This document shows, one piece after another, positions 43,795-55,659 of a stretch of DNA of 64,000 nt. Position numbers and translations under genes: made by a program. The notes under the pieces are model-generated. The model was not told the origin of the DNA, searched no databases, and worked only from the letters and a program-made list of their open reading frames with translations. Every line of letters starts with the position of its first letter. Within the stretch, counting starts at the first letter, position 1. The stretch comes from Apilactobacillus nanyangensis (GTDB lineage: Bacteria > Bacillota > Bacilli > Lactobacillales > Lactobacillaceae), in NCBI RefSeq assembly GCF_016861915.1, contig NZ_BOLX01000007.1, forward strand, positions 1-64,000, written 5' to 3'.

Positions 43795-44265
43795 TTACCA
43801 ACGGTAGTGAGCAAATGCACGGTTAGCTTCTGCCATCTTATGAGTGTCTTCACGTTTCTTAACTGAAGCACCTGTGTTGTTAGCAGCATCCATAAGTTCA
43901 CGACCTAGGCGTTCAACCATTGTGTGTTCACCACGTAGACGTGCGTAGTTTACGATCCAACGTAAACCTAGAGTAACACGACGGTCAGGACGTACTTCGA
44001 TAGGAACTTGGTAGTTTGATCCACCAACACGACGAGCCTTAACTTCTAGTACAGGCATAACGTTGTTCATAGCTTCTTCGAATACGTCAACTGGGTCATT
44101 TCCAGTTTCTTTCTTAATAAGATCAAATGCACCATATAAAATTTCTGATGCAGTTCCTCTCTTACCATCTAACATCAAACGGTTAATTAAGCTTGAAACC
44201 AATTTTGAGTTGTAGATTGGATCAGGAAGAACTTCACGTTTTTGAACATTTCCTTTTCTTGGCAT
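43795..44265 (-). CDS. rpsG: 30S ribosomal protein S7
   Basis: S7 (156 residues) nucleates 30S head assembly and is the usual str-operon repressor. It begins [16 protein letters not shown] and ends with NRAFAHYRW. Confidence 0.98.
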   Translation of the reverse strand: MPRKGNVQKREVLPDPIYNSKLVSSLINRLMLDGKRGTASEILYGAFDLIKKETGNDPVDVFEEAMNNVMPVLEVKARRVGGSNYQVPIEVRPDRRVTLGLRWIVNYARLRGEHTMVERLGRELMDAANNTGASVKKREDTHKMAEANRAFAHYRW

Positions 44266-44305
44266 TTAAAAATCCTCCTTGTTTTCTTATAGCGGAATAA
44301 ATGTT

Positions 44306-44719
44306 TTAGTCTTTAGGCTTCTTAGTACCGTATTTTGAACGACCTTGACGACGGTCAGCAACACCGGCAGTATCTAGAGCACCACGAACGATGTGGTAAC
44401 GTACCCCAGGTAAATCCTTAACACGACCACCACGAATTAAAACAACACTATGTTCTTGAAGGTTGTGACCAATACCAGGAATGTATGCAGTAACTTCAAT
44501 CAAGTTTGAAAGTCTAACACGGGCGTACTTACGTAGAGCTGAGTTAGGCTTCTTTGGAGTCATAGTACCAACACGGGTAGCTACTCCACGTTTTTGAGGA
44601 GCAGGGTTGTTAGTTTGCTTCTTCTTGTAACTGTTGTACCCATGGTTTAAAGCTGGGGCTTTTGATTTAGAACTTCTAGAATGACGACCTTTACGTACTA
44701 ATTGGTTAATAGTAGGCAT
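44306..44719 (-). CDS. rpsL: 30S ribosomal protein S12
   Basis: S12 (137 residues) is at the decoding centre. The streptomycin-site segments [17 protein letters not shown] and [17 protein letters not shown] are wild-type-like, with Lys at both classic resistance positions. It is the first gene of rpsL-rpsG-fusA. Confidence 0.98.
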   Translation of the reverse strand: MPTINQLVRKGRHSRSSKSKAPALNHGYNSYKKKQTNNPAPQKRGVATRVGTMTPKKPNSALRKYARVRLSNLIEVTAYIPGIGHNLQEHSVVLIRGGRVKDLPGVRYHIVRGALDTAGVADRRQGRSKYGTKKPKD

Positions 44720-44751
44720 CTAAAAATTCCTCCTTCCAATAAAATTTATTT

Positions 44752-44815
44752 TTAAGTCCACACATCCAGGTGGTTCTTTTTTATGTAAAAGTTCACCGGA
44801 TGAATAAGCACTTAA
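44752..44815 (-). promoter_or_regulatory. Structured leader of the str operon
   Basis: Right after the predicted start site, TTAAGT and ACTTAA close a hairpin in which CATCC-GGTG pairs with CACC-TGGATG and AACTTTT faces AAAAGAA. The stem-loop lies before the rpsL ribosome-binding site and could be a ribosomal-protein binding site. The ligand is inferred only. Confidence 0.5.
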
Positions 44816-44817
44816 TA

Positions 44818-44846
44818 ATATTATCACGACGTCTCATTTGTGTCAA
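44818..44846 (-). promoter_or_regulatory. Promoter of the str operon
   Basis: Consensus TTGACA (44846-44841), 17 bp, TAATAT (44823-44818) on the minus strand, about 100 nt before rpsL. Confidence 0.8.
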
Positions 44847-44891
44847 TGAAACTTAGGATTTCTTTCGTAAATAATATTGGAGGTTTTAAAT

Positions 44892-45551
44892 ATGTTTTTA
44901 TTCATTTTATTTATCCTGGGTTCTTCCTTTGGATCGTTTCTTACTGCCCTATTCTATCGACTAGAGCATCAAGAAAGTCTGGTCGGATTTTCCCATTGTG
45001 ATGTCTGCAAACACCGACTAGAAGTGATTGATTTAATCCCTATCTTCTCTTATCTACTTAATCATGGTAGATGCAGGTACTGTCATAAGACCTACTCAAG
45101 TTTATCGTTTGTAAACGAAGTGTTCTTAAGTACAATCTTTCCATTAATATTTATTGAAACCAGAAGTATGCTGCCATTGCTTATCATTGTCTATCTTTTC
45201 TACTTAAGTCTAGAAGATATGCACAAGCAAATGGTTTCAAGTATTATTTTACACTCACTGCTATTAATTGTTTTTGTTATCACTCTTCCCTTCTCTAGAA
45301 TTTTGATATTAATGCCGATTTATTTTTTCTTCTATCTTTTAAACTACAACTATCATTTTATTGGTGAAGCAGATATCGATCTATTTGCAATTTTGTTTCT
45401 GTTAATCGGTAACCATATTCTATTAATCATCTTTGTTGCTAGTATGTTTGCCTTAGTCGCCTATCCGTTTATCAAACAAGTCAGCGGAAAAATCCCGTTC
45501 ATTCCATTTATATATCTATCATATTTGATGTTTCTATGTATAAAAAAATAG
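44892..45551 (+). CDS. comC: Prepilin peptidase (A24 family, ComC-like)
   Basis: This 219-residue membrane protein should cleave and N-methylate ComG-type pseudopilins for DNA uptake. It has two cytoplasmic zinc-type CxxC pairs (CDVC near 36, CRYC near 62) and the two catalytic Asp sites (LEDMHKQ and GEADIDL, the latter the GxxD motif), with several membrane spans. The ATG at 44892 is 8 nt after GGAGG; an in-frame TTG at 44877 overlaps that site. It diverges from the str operon; its promoter lies within about 60 bp of the str -35. Competence in this organism is not demonstrated by the window. Confidence 0.88.
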   Translation: MFLFILFILGSSFGSFLTALFYRLEHQESLVGFSHCDVCKHRLEVIDLIPIFSYLLNHGRCRYCHKTYSSLSFVNEVFLSTIFPLIFIETRSMLPLLIIVYLFYLSLEDMHKQMVSSIILHSLLLIVFVITLPFSRILILMPIYFFFYLLNYNYHFIGEADIDLFAILFLLIGNHILLIIFVASMFALVAYPFIKQVSGKIPFIPFIYLSYLMFLCIKK

Positions 45552-45580
45552 CAACCGCTATTCAGCGATTGCTATTTTTG
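45545..45580. terminator. Bidirectional terminator between comC and rpoC
   Basis: AATAGCAA-CCGCT and AGCGA-TTGCTATT pair around loop ATTC with one mismatch, flanked by A- and T-runs. The left arm overlaps the comC stop codon. Confidence 0.85.
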
Positions 45581-45589
45581 AGTTGTAAA

Positions 45590-48500
45590 TTATTGGTTAT
45601 TTACGTCTTCTTCATTCATACGTTTTTCAATTTGGCTAATTGAGTAAACGTCGTTTGAATCAACTTTTGGTGATTCTTGTTCTTCAACTTTAGCGTTGAT
45701 TTCACCGTAAGTCTTCATTCCAGTACCAGCTGGAATTAGCTTACCAATAATAACATTTTCCTTAAGACCAACTAATGGATCGTTCTTTCCACGGATAGCA
45801 GCATCTGTTAGAACACGAGTAGTTTCTTGGAATGATGCAGCTGATAAGAAACTGTTAGTTTCTAGGGCAGCCTTAGTAATACCTAAGATAACTGGACGTG
45901 CAGTTGCTGGAATCTTACCAGAAATAACTGCGTCAGCATTAGCTTCCTTAAAGTCGTTAATATCCATTAAAGTACCCGGTAGAACTTCAGTGTCACCTGA
46001 GTCCATGATTCTTACCTTACGTAGCATTTGACGAACCATGATTTCGGCATGCTTATCACTAACTTCTACCCCTTGCATACGGTAAGTCTTTTGAACTTCA
46101 CTTAGCAAGTATACTTCAGTTGATAGTGAGTCACGAACCTTGATTAGTTCCTTAGGATCAATTGAACCTTCGTTAATAGCTTGTCCACGACGGATGAAGT
46201 CACCTTCAGCCACGTTCATACGAGCATTAATTGGAACCTTGTAAGTTCTAGTGTCGGCGTCACCTTTAACAGTAACTTCCTTCACTCTTTCAGCAGGGTT
46301 TTCTTCAATTAGAGATACAGTACCTGTAACTTCAGTAATTTCTGCTTTACCTTTAGGGTTTCTAGCTTCGAAGATTTCTTGAACACGAGGAAGACCTTGT
46401 GTGATATCGGCGTTACCAGCAACCCCACCGGTATGGAAGTTACGCATAGTTAATTGAGTACCAGGTTCACCAATTGATTGAGCAGCAACAGTACCAACTG
46501 CTTCACCAACTTCTACAGGTGAACCAGTAGCTAAGTTACGACCGTAACATTTTTCACAAACCCCGTGAACTGTGTTACAAGTGAATGCTGAACGAATTTC
46601 AACTTCTTCAATTCCAGCAGCTTCAATTGCTTCAGCTTCAGGTTCGTTAATCATTTGGTTATGCTTAACAATTACTTCACCAGTTTCTGGGTTCTTAACT
46701 GTCTTCATAGCATATCTACCAATGATTCTGTCGTATAGAGGTTCAATCATTTCGTTACCTTGCTTCAATGCAGCAACGATAACTCCACGGTCAGTGTTAC
46801 AATCTTCTTCTCTGATAATAACGTCTTGAGCCACATCAACTAGACGACGAGTTAAGTAACCTGAGTTGGCAGTCTTCAAGGCAGTATCAGTCATACCCTT
46901 ACGGGCACCGTGGGTAGAAATAAACATTTCAAGAACTGATAGACCTTCACGGAAGTTAGCAGTGATAGGTAGTTCCATGATTTCACCATTAGGTGCGGCC
47001 ATCAAACCACGCATACCAGCTAATTGAGTAAAGTTAGAGATGTTACCACGGGCACCAGAGTCACTCATCATAAAGATAGGGTTTTGAGGATCAAAGTTCT
47101 TCAACAAGTCGTTTTGAATTTCATCCTTAGCATCACTCCAGATACCGATAACTCTTTCGTAACGTTCTTGGTCAGTAATTAAACCACGACGGAATTGTTT
47201 TGTAACGTTTTCAACTTTTTTGTGTGAATCAGCAATAATTTGAGGTTTTGACTTAAGGTCAGTAACGTCAGTGATACCAACAGTTAAACCTGACTTAGTT
47301 GATTCGTTGTAACCTAAGTCCTTCATTCTATCTAGTAGTTGTGAAGTTTCAGTTACCTTGTATTGCTTGTAAACTTCAGCAATGATGTCTGATAAGAAAC
47401 CTTTCTTGAAGGCACCGTTTAGAGGAGCATTCTTCAAGTGTTCATGGATATCTTCACCAGGTTCTAGGAAGAAACTGTCAGATAAGTGACCATGTAGGTT
47501 AGTATCAGTTGGTTCGTTCAAGTATTGGAATGTCTTTGGAAGAATACCGTTGAAGATAATCTTACCAATAGTTGTTACCAAAATCTTGTCCTTTTGTTCG
47601 TCAGTGAATGGTTTTTCACTCATTGATGAAACGGCAATACCAACACGAGTATGCCAGTGAGTTAAACCACTTTGGTATGAAAGTCTTGCTTCTTCAGGTG
47701 TGTTGAAGATCATACCTTCACCTTCACGGCCTTCTTCTTCCATAGTTAGGTAGTAGTTACCAATAACCATATCTTGAGAAGGAGCAACGATTGGGTTTCC
47801 ATCACGAGGGGCAAGAATATGAGTAGCAGCTAGCATCAATAGTCTTGATTCAGCTTGTGCTTCGTCTGATAAAGGAACGTGGATGGCCATTTGGTCACCA
47901 TCAAAATCGGCGTTGTAAGCTTCACAAGCTAATGGGTGAAGACGCATTGATTTACCTGAAACCAATACTGGTTCGAATGCTTGAATACCTAATCTATGCA
48001 ATGTAGGTGCACGGTTAAGTAATACTGGATGTTCCTTAATTACGTCATCCAATACATCGAATACTTCTTCATCTTTACGTTCGATTTGACGTTTAGCAGA
48101 CTTAATGTTCGAAGCACTACCACGTTTTACAAGTTCTTTCATAATGAAAGGCTTGAATAATTCCATGGCCATTGGAACTGGAAGTCCCATTTGGTTGAAC
48201 TTCAAGAATGGTCCAACATCAATAACAGAACGACCAGAGTAGTCAACACGCTTACCAAGTAAGTTTTGTCTGAAACGACCTTGCTTACCTTTAAGCATGT
48301 GTGATAGTGACTTAAGTGGACGGTTACCAGGACCGGCAACAGGACGACCACGACGACCATTATCGATTAAAGCATCAACAGCTTCTTGTAGCATACGTTT
48401 TTCGTTTTGAACGATGATACCAGGAGCATGTAGATCTAATAATCTCTTTAGACGGTTATTTCTGTTAATAACACGACGGTACAAGTCATTTAAGTCAGAA

Positions 48501-49252
48501 GTGGCGAAACGGCCACCTTCTAGTTGTACCATTGGTCTTAAGTCAGGTGGAATAACTGGAATTGCTTCCATTACCATCCATGACAAGTCATTACCTGATT
48601 GTAGGAAGGCTTCTAGAATATCTAGACGTCTAACCGCTCTAACACGCTTTTGACCAGTAGCCTTCTTTAGTTCATCTTTTAGTTCAGCAACTTCTTTATT
48701 GATATCAACATTGTTCAATAAAGTTCTAATTGCTTCAGCACCAATCTTAGCTTCAAAACGGTTACCGTATTCAAGTTTCTTTTCACGGTAATCTTGTTCT
48801 GAGATTAGTTGCTTGTTTTCTAGTGGAGTATCACCAGGATCTGTAACAACGTATGAAGCAAAGTAGATAATTTCTTCCAAAGCACGTGGGCTCATGTCTA
48901 ATACAAGACCCATACGACTTGGAATTCCTTTGAAGTACCAAATGTGAGTTACTGGAGCAGCTAATTCAATGTGACCCATACGTTCACGACGTACTTTAGC
49001 ACGTGTAACTTCTACTCCACAACGATCACAGACGATACCCTTGTATCTAATACGTTTATATTTACCACAAGCACATTCCCAATCCTTTGTAGGACCGAAA
49101 ATTCTTTCGTCGAATAGACCATCTTTTTCTGGTTTTAAAGTTCTGTAGTTGATAGTTTCTGGCTTTTTAACTTCACCAAATGACCAACTACGAATTTTAT
49201 CAGAAGAAGCTAATCCAATTTGCATGCTTGAAAATTTGTTTACATCGACCAA
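45590..49252 (-). CDS. rpoC: DNA-directed RNA polymerase subunit beta'
   Basis: RpoC (1220 residues) carries the catalytic NADFDGDQM triad, with an N-terminal zinc module (CACG...CDRCG) and a second Cys set ([13 protein letters not shown]). The start is TTG (49252), 8 nt after GGGG. It lies 17 nt downstream of rpoB. Confidence 0.98.
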   Translation of the reverse strand: MVDVNKFSSMQIGLASSDKIRSWSFGEVKKPETINYRTLKPEKDGLFDERIFGPTKDWECACGKYKRIRYKGIVCDRCGVEVTRAKVRRERMGHIELAAPVTHIWYFKGIPSRMGLVLDMSPRALEEIIYFASYVVTDPGDTPLENKQLISEQDYREKKLEYGNRFEAKIGAEAIRTLLNNVDINKEVAELKDELKKATGQKRVRAVRRLDILEAFLQSGNDLSWMVMEAIPVIPPDLRPMVQLEGGRFATSDLNDLYRRVINRNNRLKRLLDLHAPGIIVQNEKRMLQEAVDALIDNGRRGRPVAGPGNRPLKSLSHMLKGKQGRFRQNLLGKRVDYSGRSVIDVGPFLKFNQMGLPVPMAMELFKPFIMKELVKRGSASNIKSAKRQIERKDEEVFDVLDDVIKEHPVLLNRAPTLHRLGIQAFEPVLVSGKSMRLHPLACEAYNADFDGDQMAIHVPLSDEAQAESRLLMLAATHILAPRDGNPIVAPSQDMVIGNYYLTMEEEGREGEGMIFNTPEEARLSYQSGLTHWHTRVGIAVSSMSEKPFTDEQKDKILVTTIGKIIFNGILPKTFQYLNEPTDTNLHGHLSDSFFLEPGEDIHEHLKNAPLNGAFKKGFLSDIIAEVYKQYKVTETSQLLDRMKDLGYNESTKSGLTVGITDVTDLKSKPQIIADSHKKVENVTKQFRRGLITDQERYERVIGIWSDAKDEIQNDLLKNFDPQNPIFMMSDSGARGNISNFTQLAGMRGLMAAPNGEIMELPITANFREGLSVLEMFISTHGARKGMTDTALKTANSGYLTRRLVDVAQDVIIREEDCNTDRGVIVAALKQGNEMIEPLYDRIIGRYAMKTVKNPETGEVIVKHNQMINEPEAEAIEAAGIEEVEIRSAFTCNTVHGVCEKCYGRNLATGSPVEVGEAVGTVAAQSIGEPGTQLTMRNFHTGGVAGNADITQGLPRVQEIFEARNPKGKAEITEVTGTVSLIEENPAERVKEVTVKGDADTRTYKVPINARMNVAEGDFIRRGQAINEGSIDPKELIKVRDSLSTEVYLLSEVQKTYRMQGVEVSDKHAEIMVRQMLRKVRIMDSGDTEVLPGTLMDINDFKEANADAVISGKIPATARPVILGITKAALETNSFLSAASFQETTRVLTDAAIRGKNDPLVGLKENVIIGKLIPAGTGMKTYGEINAKVEEQESPKVDSNDVYSISQIEKRMNEEDVNNQ

Positions 49253-49269
49253 TGGATAGTCCCCTTTCT

Positions 49270-52200
49270 TTATTCCTTAAAGTTGGTGTTTGCTTTGTCG
49301 TCTTGTTCAGACTTTTCTTCATCTTTGTCTTCTTGTTCTTTCTTTTGCTTTTCAGCTAGTTTGCTTAAAGCATCAACGTTAACAACACCGTCGTCTTCTT
49401 CGCTGTCTAAGTCACGAAGTTCGATTTCTTGGTTGTCTTCGTTAAGAACCTTCATGTCTAATCCAAGAGCTTGAAGTTCTTTTACAAGAACACGGAATGA
49501 TTCAGGAACACCTGGCTTAGGAATTGGTTCACCCTTAACAATAGCTTCGTATGTCTTAACACGACCAACAACGTCATCTGACTTGTAAGTCAAGATTTCT
49601 TGTAGTGTGTATGCGGCACCATAAGCTTCTAGGGCCCAAACTTCCATTTCACCAAAACGTTGTCCACCAAATTGTGCTTTACCACCAAGTGGTTGTTGAG
49701 TAACTAGTGAGTAAGGTCCAATTGAACGAGCATGGATCTTATCGTCAACCATGTGAGCAAGTTTCAAGTAGTGCATTACACCAACTGCAACACGTTTATC
49801 AAATGGTTCACCGGTTCTACCATCGTAAACAATTGACTTACCGTCTGAAGCCATACCAGCTTCCTTAACAGCGTCCCAGATATCTGAATCACGAGCACCA
49901 TCGAATACCGGAGTACTTACGTGGATACCTAGTTTTCTAGCAGCCATACCTAAGTGTAATTCAAGAACTTGTCCAATGTTCATACGTGAAGGCACACCCA
50001 TGGGACTCAATAGAATATCAATTGGAGTACCATCTGGTAAGTAAGGCATATCTTCTTCAGGAATAACAATGGAAACAGTACCCTTGTTACCGTGACGACC
50101 AGACATCTTGTCCCCTACTTGGATCTTACGTTTTTGAGCAATGTAAACTCGAACCATCTTGTTTACACCTGGTGCTAATTCATCACCATTTTCTCTAGTG
50201 AAGACCTTAACGTCTTGAACGATACCGCCACCACCGTGAGGTACACGTAGTGAAGTATCACGGACTTCTCTAGACTTTTCACCGAAGATAGCATGTAGTA
50301 AACGTTCTTCAGCTGATAATTCTGTTACACCCTTAGGAGTAACCTTACCAACTAAGATGTCACCATCATGTACTTCAGCACCAATTCTGATAGTTCCTTC
50401 TTCGTCAAGGTTTCTTAAAGCGTCTTCCCCAACGTTAGGAATTTCTCTAGTCATTTCTTCAGGTCCAAGTTTGGTATCTCTAGTTTCTGATTCGTATTCT
50501 TCAATATGAATTGAAGTGTATACATCTTCACGAACTAATCTTTCTGAAATACCAATGGCATCTTCGAAGTTGTAACCTTGCCAAGTCATGAACGCAACAA
50601 CTGGGTTTTGACCTAAAGCAAGTTCTCCGTTTTCCATTGAAGGACCGTCAGCTAGAATTTCATCAGCGTCAACCTTGTCATTTACACGAACAATTGGACG
50701 TTGGTTGTAGTTCTTACCACCGTTTGAACGTTGGAACTTCATTAGCTTGTAAGTATCTAATGAACCGTCTTCTCTTCTAACACGTACTTCGTCAGCGTCA
50801 ACGTATTCAACAGTACCTGGGTGTTTACAGATTAAAGCAACACCAGAGTCATGAGCTGCCTTGTATTCGATACCAGTACCAACTAGTGGTGCATGTGGAT
50901 TAACCAAAGGAACAGCTTGACGTTGCATGTTGGCACCCATCAAGGCACGGTTGGAGTCATCGTTTTCCAAGAAAGGAATACATGCAGTGGCAACTGAAAC
51001 TACTTGCTTAGGAGAAACGTCCATGTAGTCAACGTTTTCAATCTTAGTTTCAATATTATTTGACTTGTATCTAGCCATAACAACATCGTTCTTGAATGAT
51101 CCGTCTTCATTTAATGGAGAGTTAGCTTGAGCAACTACGAAGTTATCTTCTTCGTCAGCTGATAAGTAATCAATCTTATCAGTTACTTTGTGAGTATCCC
51201 ATGATACACGACGGTAAGGTGTTTCCACGAAACCGTACTTGTTAACCTTAGAATAACTTGAAAGTGAGTTAATCAAACCAATGTTAGGACCTTCAGGAGT
51301 TTCAATTGGACAAATACGACCATAGTGAGTGTAGTGAACGTCACGAACTTCGTATCCGGCACGGTCTCTGGTCAAACCACCAGGTCCCAATGCAGATAGA
51401 CGACGTTTATGAGTTAATTCACCCAATGGGTTAGTTTGGTCCATGAATTGTGACAATTGTGATGAACCAAAGAATTCCTTAATTGAAGCTACTACAGGAC
51501 GAATGTTGATTAATTGTTGTGGAGTAACAGTAGTAGTGTCTTGAATTGACATACGTTCTCTTACTACACGTTCCATTCTTGCTAGACCAATTCTGAATTG
51601 GTTTTGTAGTAATTCACCAACAGAACGGATACGACGGTTACCTAAATGGTCAATATCATCAGGTTCACCAATTCCTTCTTGCAAGTTGAAGAAGTAGTTG
51701 ATAGCAGAAATGATATCTGCTGGAGTGATGTGATGGTAATCCAATGAGATGTTGTCGTTTCCAATCATGTTAACAACATGATCTGGGTCTTTTTCTGATT
51801 GTACTTTGATGATTTGTACAGTCATTGGTTCTGGAACAACTGATTGTTCTGAAGGGTTGAAAGTGTATGCCTTGAAGTCTTCGCGGTCCAAGTATGGAGC
51901 TAATTCCTTCATGACATTCTTATCAATTACAGTACCCTTCTTAGCAATAATTTCACCAGTATCTGGATCAGCTAAAGTTTCAGCAAGGGTTAATCCTAGT
52001 AAACGAGTCTTTAGGCTTAACTTGTTGTTAGTCTTGTATCTACCAACAGGAGCCATGTCGTAACGTTTTGGATCGAAGAAACGAGTAGTCAATAGGCTAC
52101 GAGATGAATCAGCAGTCTTAGGTTCACCCGGACGTAGACGTTCGTAAATGTCCTTTAATGCTTCTTCAACACGTGAATCTTCTGTGTCTTTGTGGACATC

Positions 52201-52869
52201 TTTTTCAAGAGTCAATGAAAGACTATCATTGCTACCCAAAATTTGAGTAATTTCGTCATCTGAACCGAAACCTAATGCACGAACTAGTTCAGTAATTGGT
52301 AGCTTTCTAGTTCTATCAATACGAACGTATGATAAGTTCTTTGCGTCAGTTTCGAATTCCATCCATGCACCACGGTTAGGAATTACAGTAGTACCATAGC
52401 TGATACGTCCATTTTTATCTTCTTCTTTGTGGAAGAATACACCAGGAGAACGAACTAATTGTGAAACAATTACACGTTCTGCCCCGTTAATAATGAAAGT
52501 ACCTTGATCAGTCATCAATGGGAAATCGCCAAAGAATACATCTTGGGTCTTAATTTCACCAGTTTCATGATTGGTCAATTTCAATGTGATATGAAGTGGA
52601 GCTGAGTAGTTAGCCTCATGATCTCTTGCTTCATTAACAGTGTACTTAGGTTCTAATAATTGGTAATCAACGAATTCTAAGGATAGTTTTCCTTGGAAAT
52701 CATCAATTGGCATAATGCTGTTAAACATTTCACGCAAACCTTCATCTAAGAACCACTTGTATGAATCGGTTTGAATTTCAATTAAATTAGGTAAATCAAG
52801 AACTTCCTTGATTTGAGAGTAACTTCTACGAATACGGTGTTTACCATATTTAACTAAATGTCCTGCCAA
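49270..52869 (-). CDS. rpoB: DNA-directed RNA polymerase subunit beta
   Basis: RpoB (1199 residues) contains the rifampicin region ([22 protein letters not shown] broken here as [13 protein letters not shown] and [19 protein letters not shown]), which looks wild-type, plus [10 protein letters not shown]. An acidic Lys/Glu/Asp-rich tail (about the last 40 residues) is typical of lactobacilli. The start is taken as TTG (52869), 10 nt after GGAGG; an in-frame GTG at 52878 lies in that site. An attenuator-type leader precedes it. Confidence 0.97.
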   Translation of the reverse strand: MAGHLVKYGKHRIRRSYSQIKEVLDLPNLIEIQTDSYKWFLDEGLREMFNSIMPIDDFQGKLSLEFVDYQLLEPKYTVNEARDHEANYSAPLHITLKLTNHETGEIKTQDVFFGDFPLMTDQGTFIINGAERVIVSQLVRSPGVFFHKEEDKNGRISYGTTVIPNRGAWMEFETDAKNLSYVRIDRTRKLPITELVRALGFGSDDEITQILGSNDSLSLTLEKDVHKDTEDSRVEEALKDIYERLRPGEPKTADSSRSLLTTRFFDPKRYDMAPVGRYKTNNKLSLKTRLLGLTLAETLADPDTGEIIAKKGTVIDKNVMKELAPYLDREDFKAYTFNPSEQSVVPEPMTVQIIKVQSEKDPDHVVNMIGNDNISLDYHHITPADIISAINYFFNLQEGIGEPDDIDHLGNRRIRSVGELLQNQFRIGLARMERVVRERMSIQDTTTVTPQQLINIRPVVASIKEFFGSSQLSQFMDQTNPLGELTHKRRLSALGPGGLTRDRAGYEVRDVHYTHYGRICPIETPEGPNIGLINSLSSYSKVNKYGFVETPYRRVSWDTHKVTDKIDYLSADEEDNFVVAQANSPLNEDGSFKNDVVMARYKSNNIETKIENVDYMDVSPKQVVSVATACIPFLENDDSNRALMGANMQRQAVPLVNPHAPLVGTGIEYKAAHDSGVALICKHPGTVEYVDADEVRVRREDGSLDTYKLMKFQRSNGGKNYNQRPIVRVNDKVDADEILADGPSMENGELALGQNPVVAFMTWQGYNFEDAIGISERLVREDVYTSIHIEEYESETRDTKLGPEEMTREIPNVGEDALRNLDEEGTIRIGAEVHDGDILVGKVTPKGVTELSAEERLLHAIFGEKSREVRDTSLRVPHGGGGIVQDVKVFTRENGDELAPGVNKMVRVYIAQKRKIQVGDKMSGRHGNKGTVSIVIPEEDMPYLPDGTPIDILLSPMGVPSRMNIGQVLELHLGMAARKLGIHVSTPVFDGARDSDIWDAVKEAGMASDGKSIVYDGRTGEPFDKRVAVGVMHYLKLAHMVDDKIHARSIGPYSLVTQQPLGGKAQFGGQRFGEMEVWALEAYGAAYTLQEILTYKSDDVVGRVKTYEAIVKGEPIPKPGVPESFRVLVKELQALGLDMKVLNEDNQEIELRDLDSEEDDGVVNVDALSKLAEKQKKEQEDKDEEKSEQDDKANTNFKE

Positions 52870-52959
52870 GTTCTTCACCCCTCCAAAAATTTCTACGTAA
52901 GTGAAATATTACAATTGTGTTACAAATGCATTTTTTTACCCTTTTTTTCTAAAAATGAG

Positions 52960-53007
52960 CAAAAAAAAACCAAAATAAGCAATTCAAATTGAAGCTTATT
53001 TTTGGTT
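52960..53007 (-). terminator. Intrinsic terminator inside the rpoB leader (attenuator)
   Basis: On the minus strand a 13-14-bp stem of AACCAAAAATAAGC and GCTTATTTTGGTT is followed by about nine T residues. It lies between the promoter and the rpoB start, so readthrough must be regulated or partial. Confidence 0.8.
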
Positions 53008-53009
53008 AA

Positions 53010-53070
53010 TATAGGCGTGTCTGACGGACAATAGATCGCCGACACACATTTCACTTCGTAGTTATATATT
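53010..53070 (-). ncRNA. Lacto-rpoB-like leader RNA
   Basis: GTGTGTCGGCGA...GTCAGACACGCC (53047 down to 53014) forms a conserved-looking hairpin directly before the leader terminator of rpoB. Lactobacillales carry the Lacto-rpoB motif at this place; the assignment rests on position and the stem, not on a covariance search. Confidence 0.65.
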
Positions 53071-53074
53071 TAGT

Positions 53075-53103
53075 ATGATACTCTCGAAGGTATATAAAGT
53101 CAA
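53075..53103 (-). promoter_or_regulatory. Promoter of rpoB-rpoC
   Basis: TTGACT (53103-53098), 17 bp, TATCAT (53080-53075) on the minus strand, about 200 nt before rpoB. Confidence 0.65.
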
Positions 53104-53114
53104 GATTTAGACAA

Positions 53115-53144
53115 TAAAAAAAGAGGGATAATTCCCTCTTTTTT
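53115..53144. terminator. Terminator after clpC
   Basis: AAGAGGGA (53121-53128), loop TAAT, TCCCTCTT (53133-53140), with A- and T-runs on both sides. Confidence 0.9.
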
Positions 53145-53145
53145 A

Positions 53146-55644
53146 TTATGCCTTAACGGCCTCTTTTTTAGTAATTGTAATCTTGCCTTTAGATGCTCCG
53201 ATTGAAACGTCATCCCCTGGTTTAATTTCACCAGAAAGAATTTCTTCAGAAACTTTATCTTCGACATCGTTTTGCAATGCACGACGAATTGGACGTGCAC
53301 CGTATTCAGGATTGAAACCATTCTTAGCAATCAATTCGATTGCTGCTGGAGTCATCTTCACATTGATACCTAAGTCGTGAACTCGTTTCAATAAATCGTT
53401 AGACATTAATTTAACAATTTCTTGAACTTGTTTTTCGTTTAGTTCGTGGAAGATGATTGTTTCATCGATACGGTTTAAGAATTCTGGTCTGAAGAATCTC
53501 TTCATTTGTTCTTCGACTGTCTTTCTCATTAGCTTGTAGCTTTCGTCGTCATGATCTAGTTCTGCACCAAAACCAACGGTCTTCTTATCACGTAGGGTTC
53601 TAGCACCTAGGTTAGAAGTCATGATTAGGACAGTGTTTCTAAAGTCAACATGTCTACCTTTAGAATCTGTTAGGTATCCATCATCTAATACTTGTAGTAA
53701 CAAGTTGAAGACATCTGGATGAGCCTTTTCTACTTCATCGAATAAGACAACTGAGTATGGATGTTGTCTTACCTTTTCGGTCAATTGGCCACCTTCGTCG
53801 TATCCAACGTATCCTGGAGCTGAACCAACCATTCGAGAAGCGGATTCCTTTTGCATGTATTCTGACATATCAATTCTGATAATGTCGTCCTTTGAACCAA
53901 ACATTTCTTCAGCTAAGTCCTTAGCTAATTCAGTCTTACCAACACCGGTAGGTCCTAAGAAGATGAATGAACCAATTGGTCTGTTTGGATCCTTGATACC
54001 ACTTCTAGCACGTCTGATTGCACGTGATACGGCAGAAACGGCTTCGTTTTGACCAATAATCTTCTTGTGTAGGATTGATTCTAGGTTAACCAAACGCTTG
54101 CTGTCAGCCTTAGTCATCTTAGTTACTGGAACACCAGTCCATTCTGAGACAACCTTAGCGACATCTTCACCGGTTTCTTCGATATCGAAGTTGTGGTCTT
54201 CTTGACGTTGCTTTTTGATATCAGCGGTTTCTTGACGCTTAGTCTTTAGTTCTTCTTGTAGTTCTTGTTCCTTTTGACGAAGTGAAACGGCATCTTCGAA
54301 GCGTTGTTCTTCGATGGCGCTTTCCATTTGAGTACTGTATTCGTTGATCTTGTTTTCTAGTTCTTCTAATGGATTATTTTCGTCTAAGTTGTTAATTCTA
54401 ACCATTGCGGCAGCTTCATCCATCAAGTCGATTGCCTTATCAGGTAGGAAACGGTTGCTGATGTATCTGCTTGATAAATCAACAGCCTTTTCGATCGCGT
54501 CATCGGTAATCTTTACTTGGTGGTGGCTTTCGTACTTAGGACGAATGCCCTTTAGGATTTCGACAGCTTCATCTCTAGTAGGTTCATCAACTGAAACAGT
54601 TGCAAATCTTCTAGCTAATGCACCGTCTTTTTCGATGTACTTTTGGTATTCATCCAAAGTAGTAGCACCGATTGTTTGAAGATCTCCTCTAGCAAGTGCT
54701 GGCTTTAGGATGTTAGAAGCATCGATAGCTCCTTCAGCACCACCGGCACCCATTAGAGTGTGTAGTTCGTCAATGAATAGGATTACGTTACCCACTGACT
54801 TGATTTCACTGATAATCTTCATTAGACGTTTTTCAAACTCACCACGGTACTTAGTACCAGCAACTAGAGTTCCCATTTCAAGCATCATGATACGCTTGTT
54901 TTGCATGTCTTCTGGAACTTGTCTGTGAGCAACCTTTAATGCCAAACCTTCAACAACGGCAGTCTTACCTACCCCTGCTTCCCCGATTAGCACTGGGTTG
55001 TTCTTAGTACGACGACTAAGAATTTGAATTACACGTTTGATAACATCGTCTCTACCAATAGTAGGATCGATTAGACCATCCTTGGCTGACTTAGTTAGGT
55101 CAGTGGCAAGTGAGTCTAATGTAGGAGTAGTTCCGTTGTTACGAGCTGCTCTACTTCCTGGTAGTGGAATGTTCTTTGAGTTTGAACTTGAATCACCTGG
55201 GAATCCCATCTTACGTAATAGTACCTTCTTTACATCGTTTACTTCGACCACGTTTAGCGCCACTAGAATTCTAGCAGCTAAAGTGTCTGGAGTATCTAGG
55301 ATGGCAAGTAATAAGTGTTCTGTTCCTATCTTAATTGCACCGTATTTCTTCGCAATTTGGCCAGATAAGGTCAAGATTGCTTCAGCCTTAGGTGAGTATG
55401 GTAGGTATGTGTCCTTGTCTGAATCGGTTAGGTTACCGTATCCAACCAAGATTTCCATTTCGCCTTTAATATCATCTTCGTGAACGTCGCATTGCTTTAA
55501 GGCTGACTTTGCGATGCCGTTATCTTCCATTGATAAAGCTAGTAATAAGTGTTCTGTCCCAATTCCTTGGTGGCCAAACACTTTGGCTTGTTCTTGTGCC
55601 AAAATCAATACGTTCTTTGCGCTTGGAGTAAAAATGTTATCCAT
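53146..55644 (-). CDS. clpC: ATP-dependent Clp protease ATP-binding subunit ClpC
   Basis: ClpC (832 residues) is a two-ring AAA+ unfoldase that delivers substrates to ClpP. It has the Clp N-domain repeats (first 150 residues), Walker A GEAGVGKT and GPTGVGKT for the two ATPase domains, and a middle UVR segment ([18 protein letters not shown]) that binds adaptors such as MecA. The ATG at 55644 follows GAGG; a GTG at 55656 lies in that site. It is cotranscribed with ctsR, 15 nt upstream. Confidence 0.97.
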   Translation of the reverse strand: MDNIFTPSAKNVLILAQEQAKVFGHQGIGTEHLLLALSMEDNGIAKSALKQCDVHEDDIKGEMEILVGYGNLTDSDKDTYLPYSPKAEAILTLSGQIAKKYGAIKIGTEHLLLAILDTPDTLAARILVALNVVEVNDVKKVLLRKMGFPGDSSSNSKNIPLPGSRAARNNGTTPTLDSLATDLTKSAKDGLIDPTIGRDDVIKRVIQILSRRTKNNPVLIGEAGVGKTAVVEGLALKVAHRQVPEDMQNKRIMMLEMGTLVAGTKYRGEFEKRLMKIISEIKSVGNVILFIDELHTLMGAGGAEGAIDASNILKPALARGDLQTIGATTLDEYQKYIEKDGALARRFATVSVDEPTRDEAVEILKGIRPKYESHHQVKITDDAIEKAVDLSSRYISNRFLPDKAIDLMDEAAAMVRINNLDENNPLEELENKINEYSTQMESAIEEQRFEDAVSLRQKEQELQEELKTKRQETADIKKQRQEDHNFDIEETGEDVAKVVSEWTGVPVTKMTKADSKRLVNLESILHKKIIGQNEAVSAVSRAIRRARSGIKDPNRPIGSFIFLGPTGVGKTELAKDLAEEMFGSKDDIIRIDMSEYMQKESASRMVGSAPGYVGYDEGGQLTEKVRQHPYSVVLFDEVEKAHPDVFNLLLQVLDDGYLTDSKGRHVDFRNTVLIMTSNLGARTLRDKKTVGFGAELDHDDESYKLMRKTVEEQMKRFFRPEFLNRIDETIIFHELNEKQVQEIVKLMSNDLLKRVHDLGINVKMTPAAIELIAKNGFNPEYGARPIRRALQNDVEDKVSEEILSGEIKPGDDVSIGASKGKITITKKEAVKA

Positions 55645-55659
55645 ATCGTGCCTCACTTT

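Noticed and set aside
44860-44880. A ComX box in front of comC
   Set aside because: TTTCGTAAATA only loosely resembles the TACGAATA cin-box and would leave almost no 5' UTR.
55037-55483. A 148-codon plus-strand open frame
   Set aside because: It is antisense to the clpC N-domain, whose conserved reading frame explains it.
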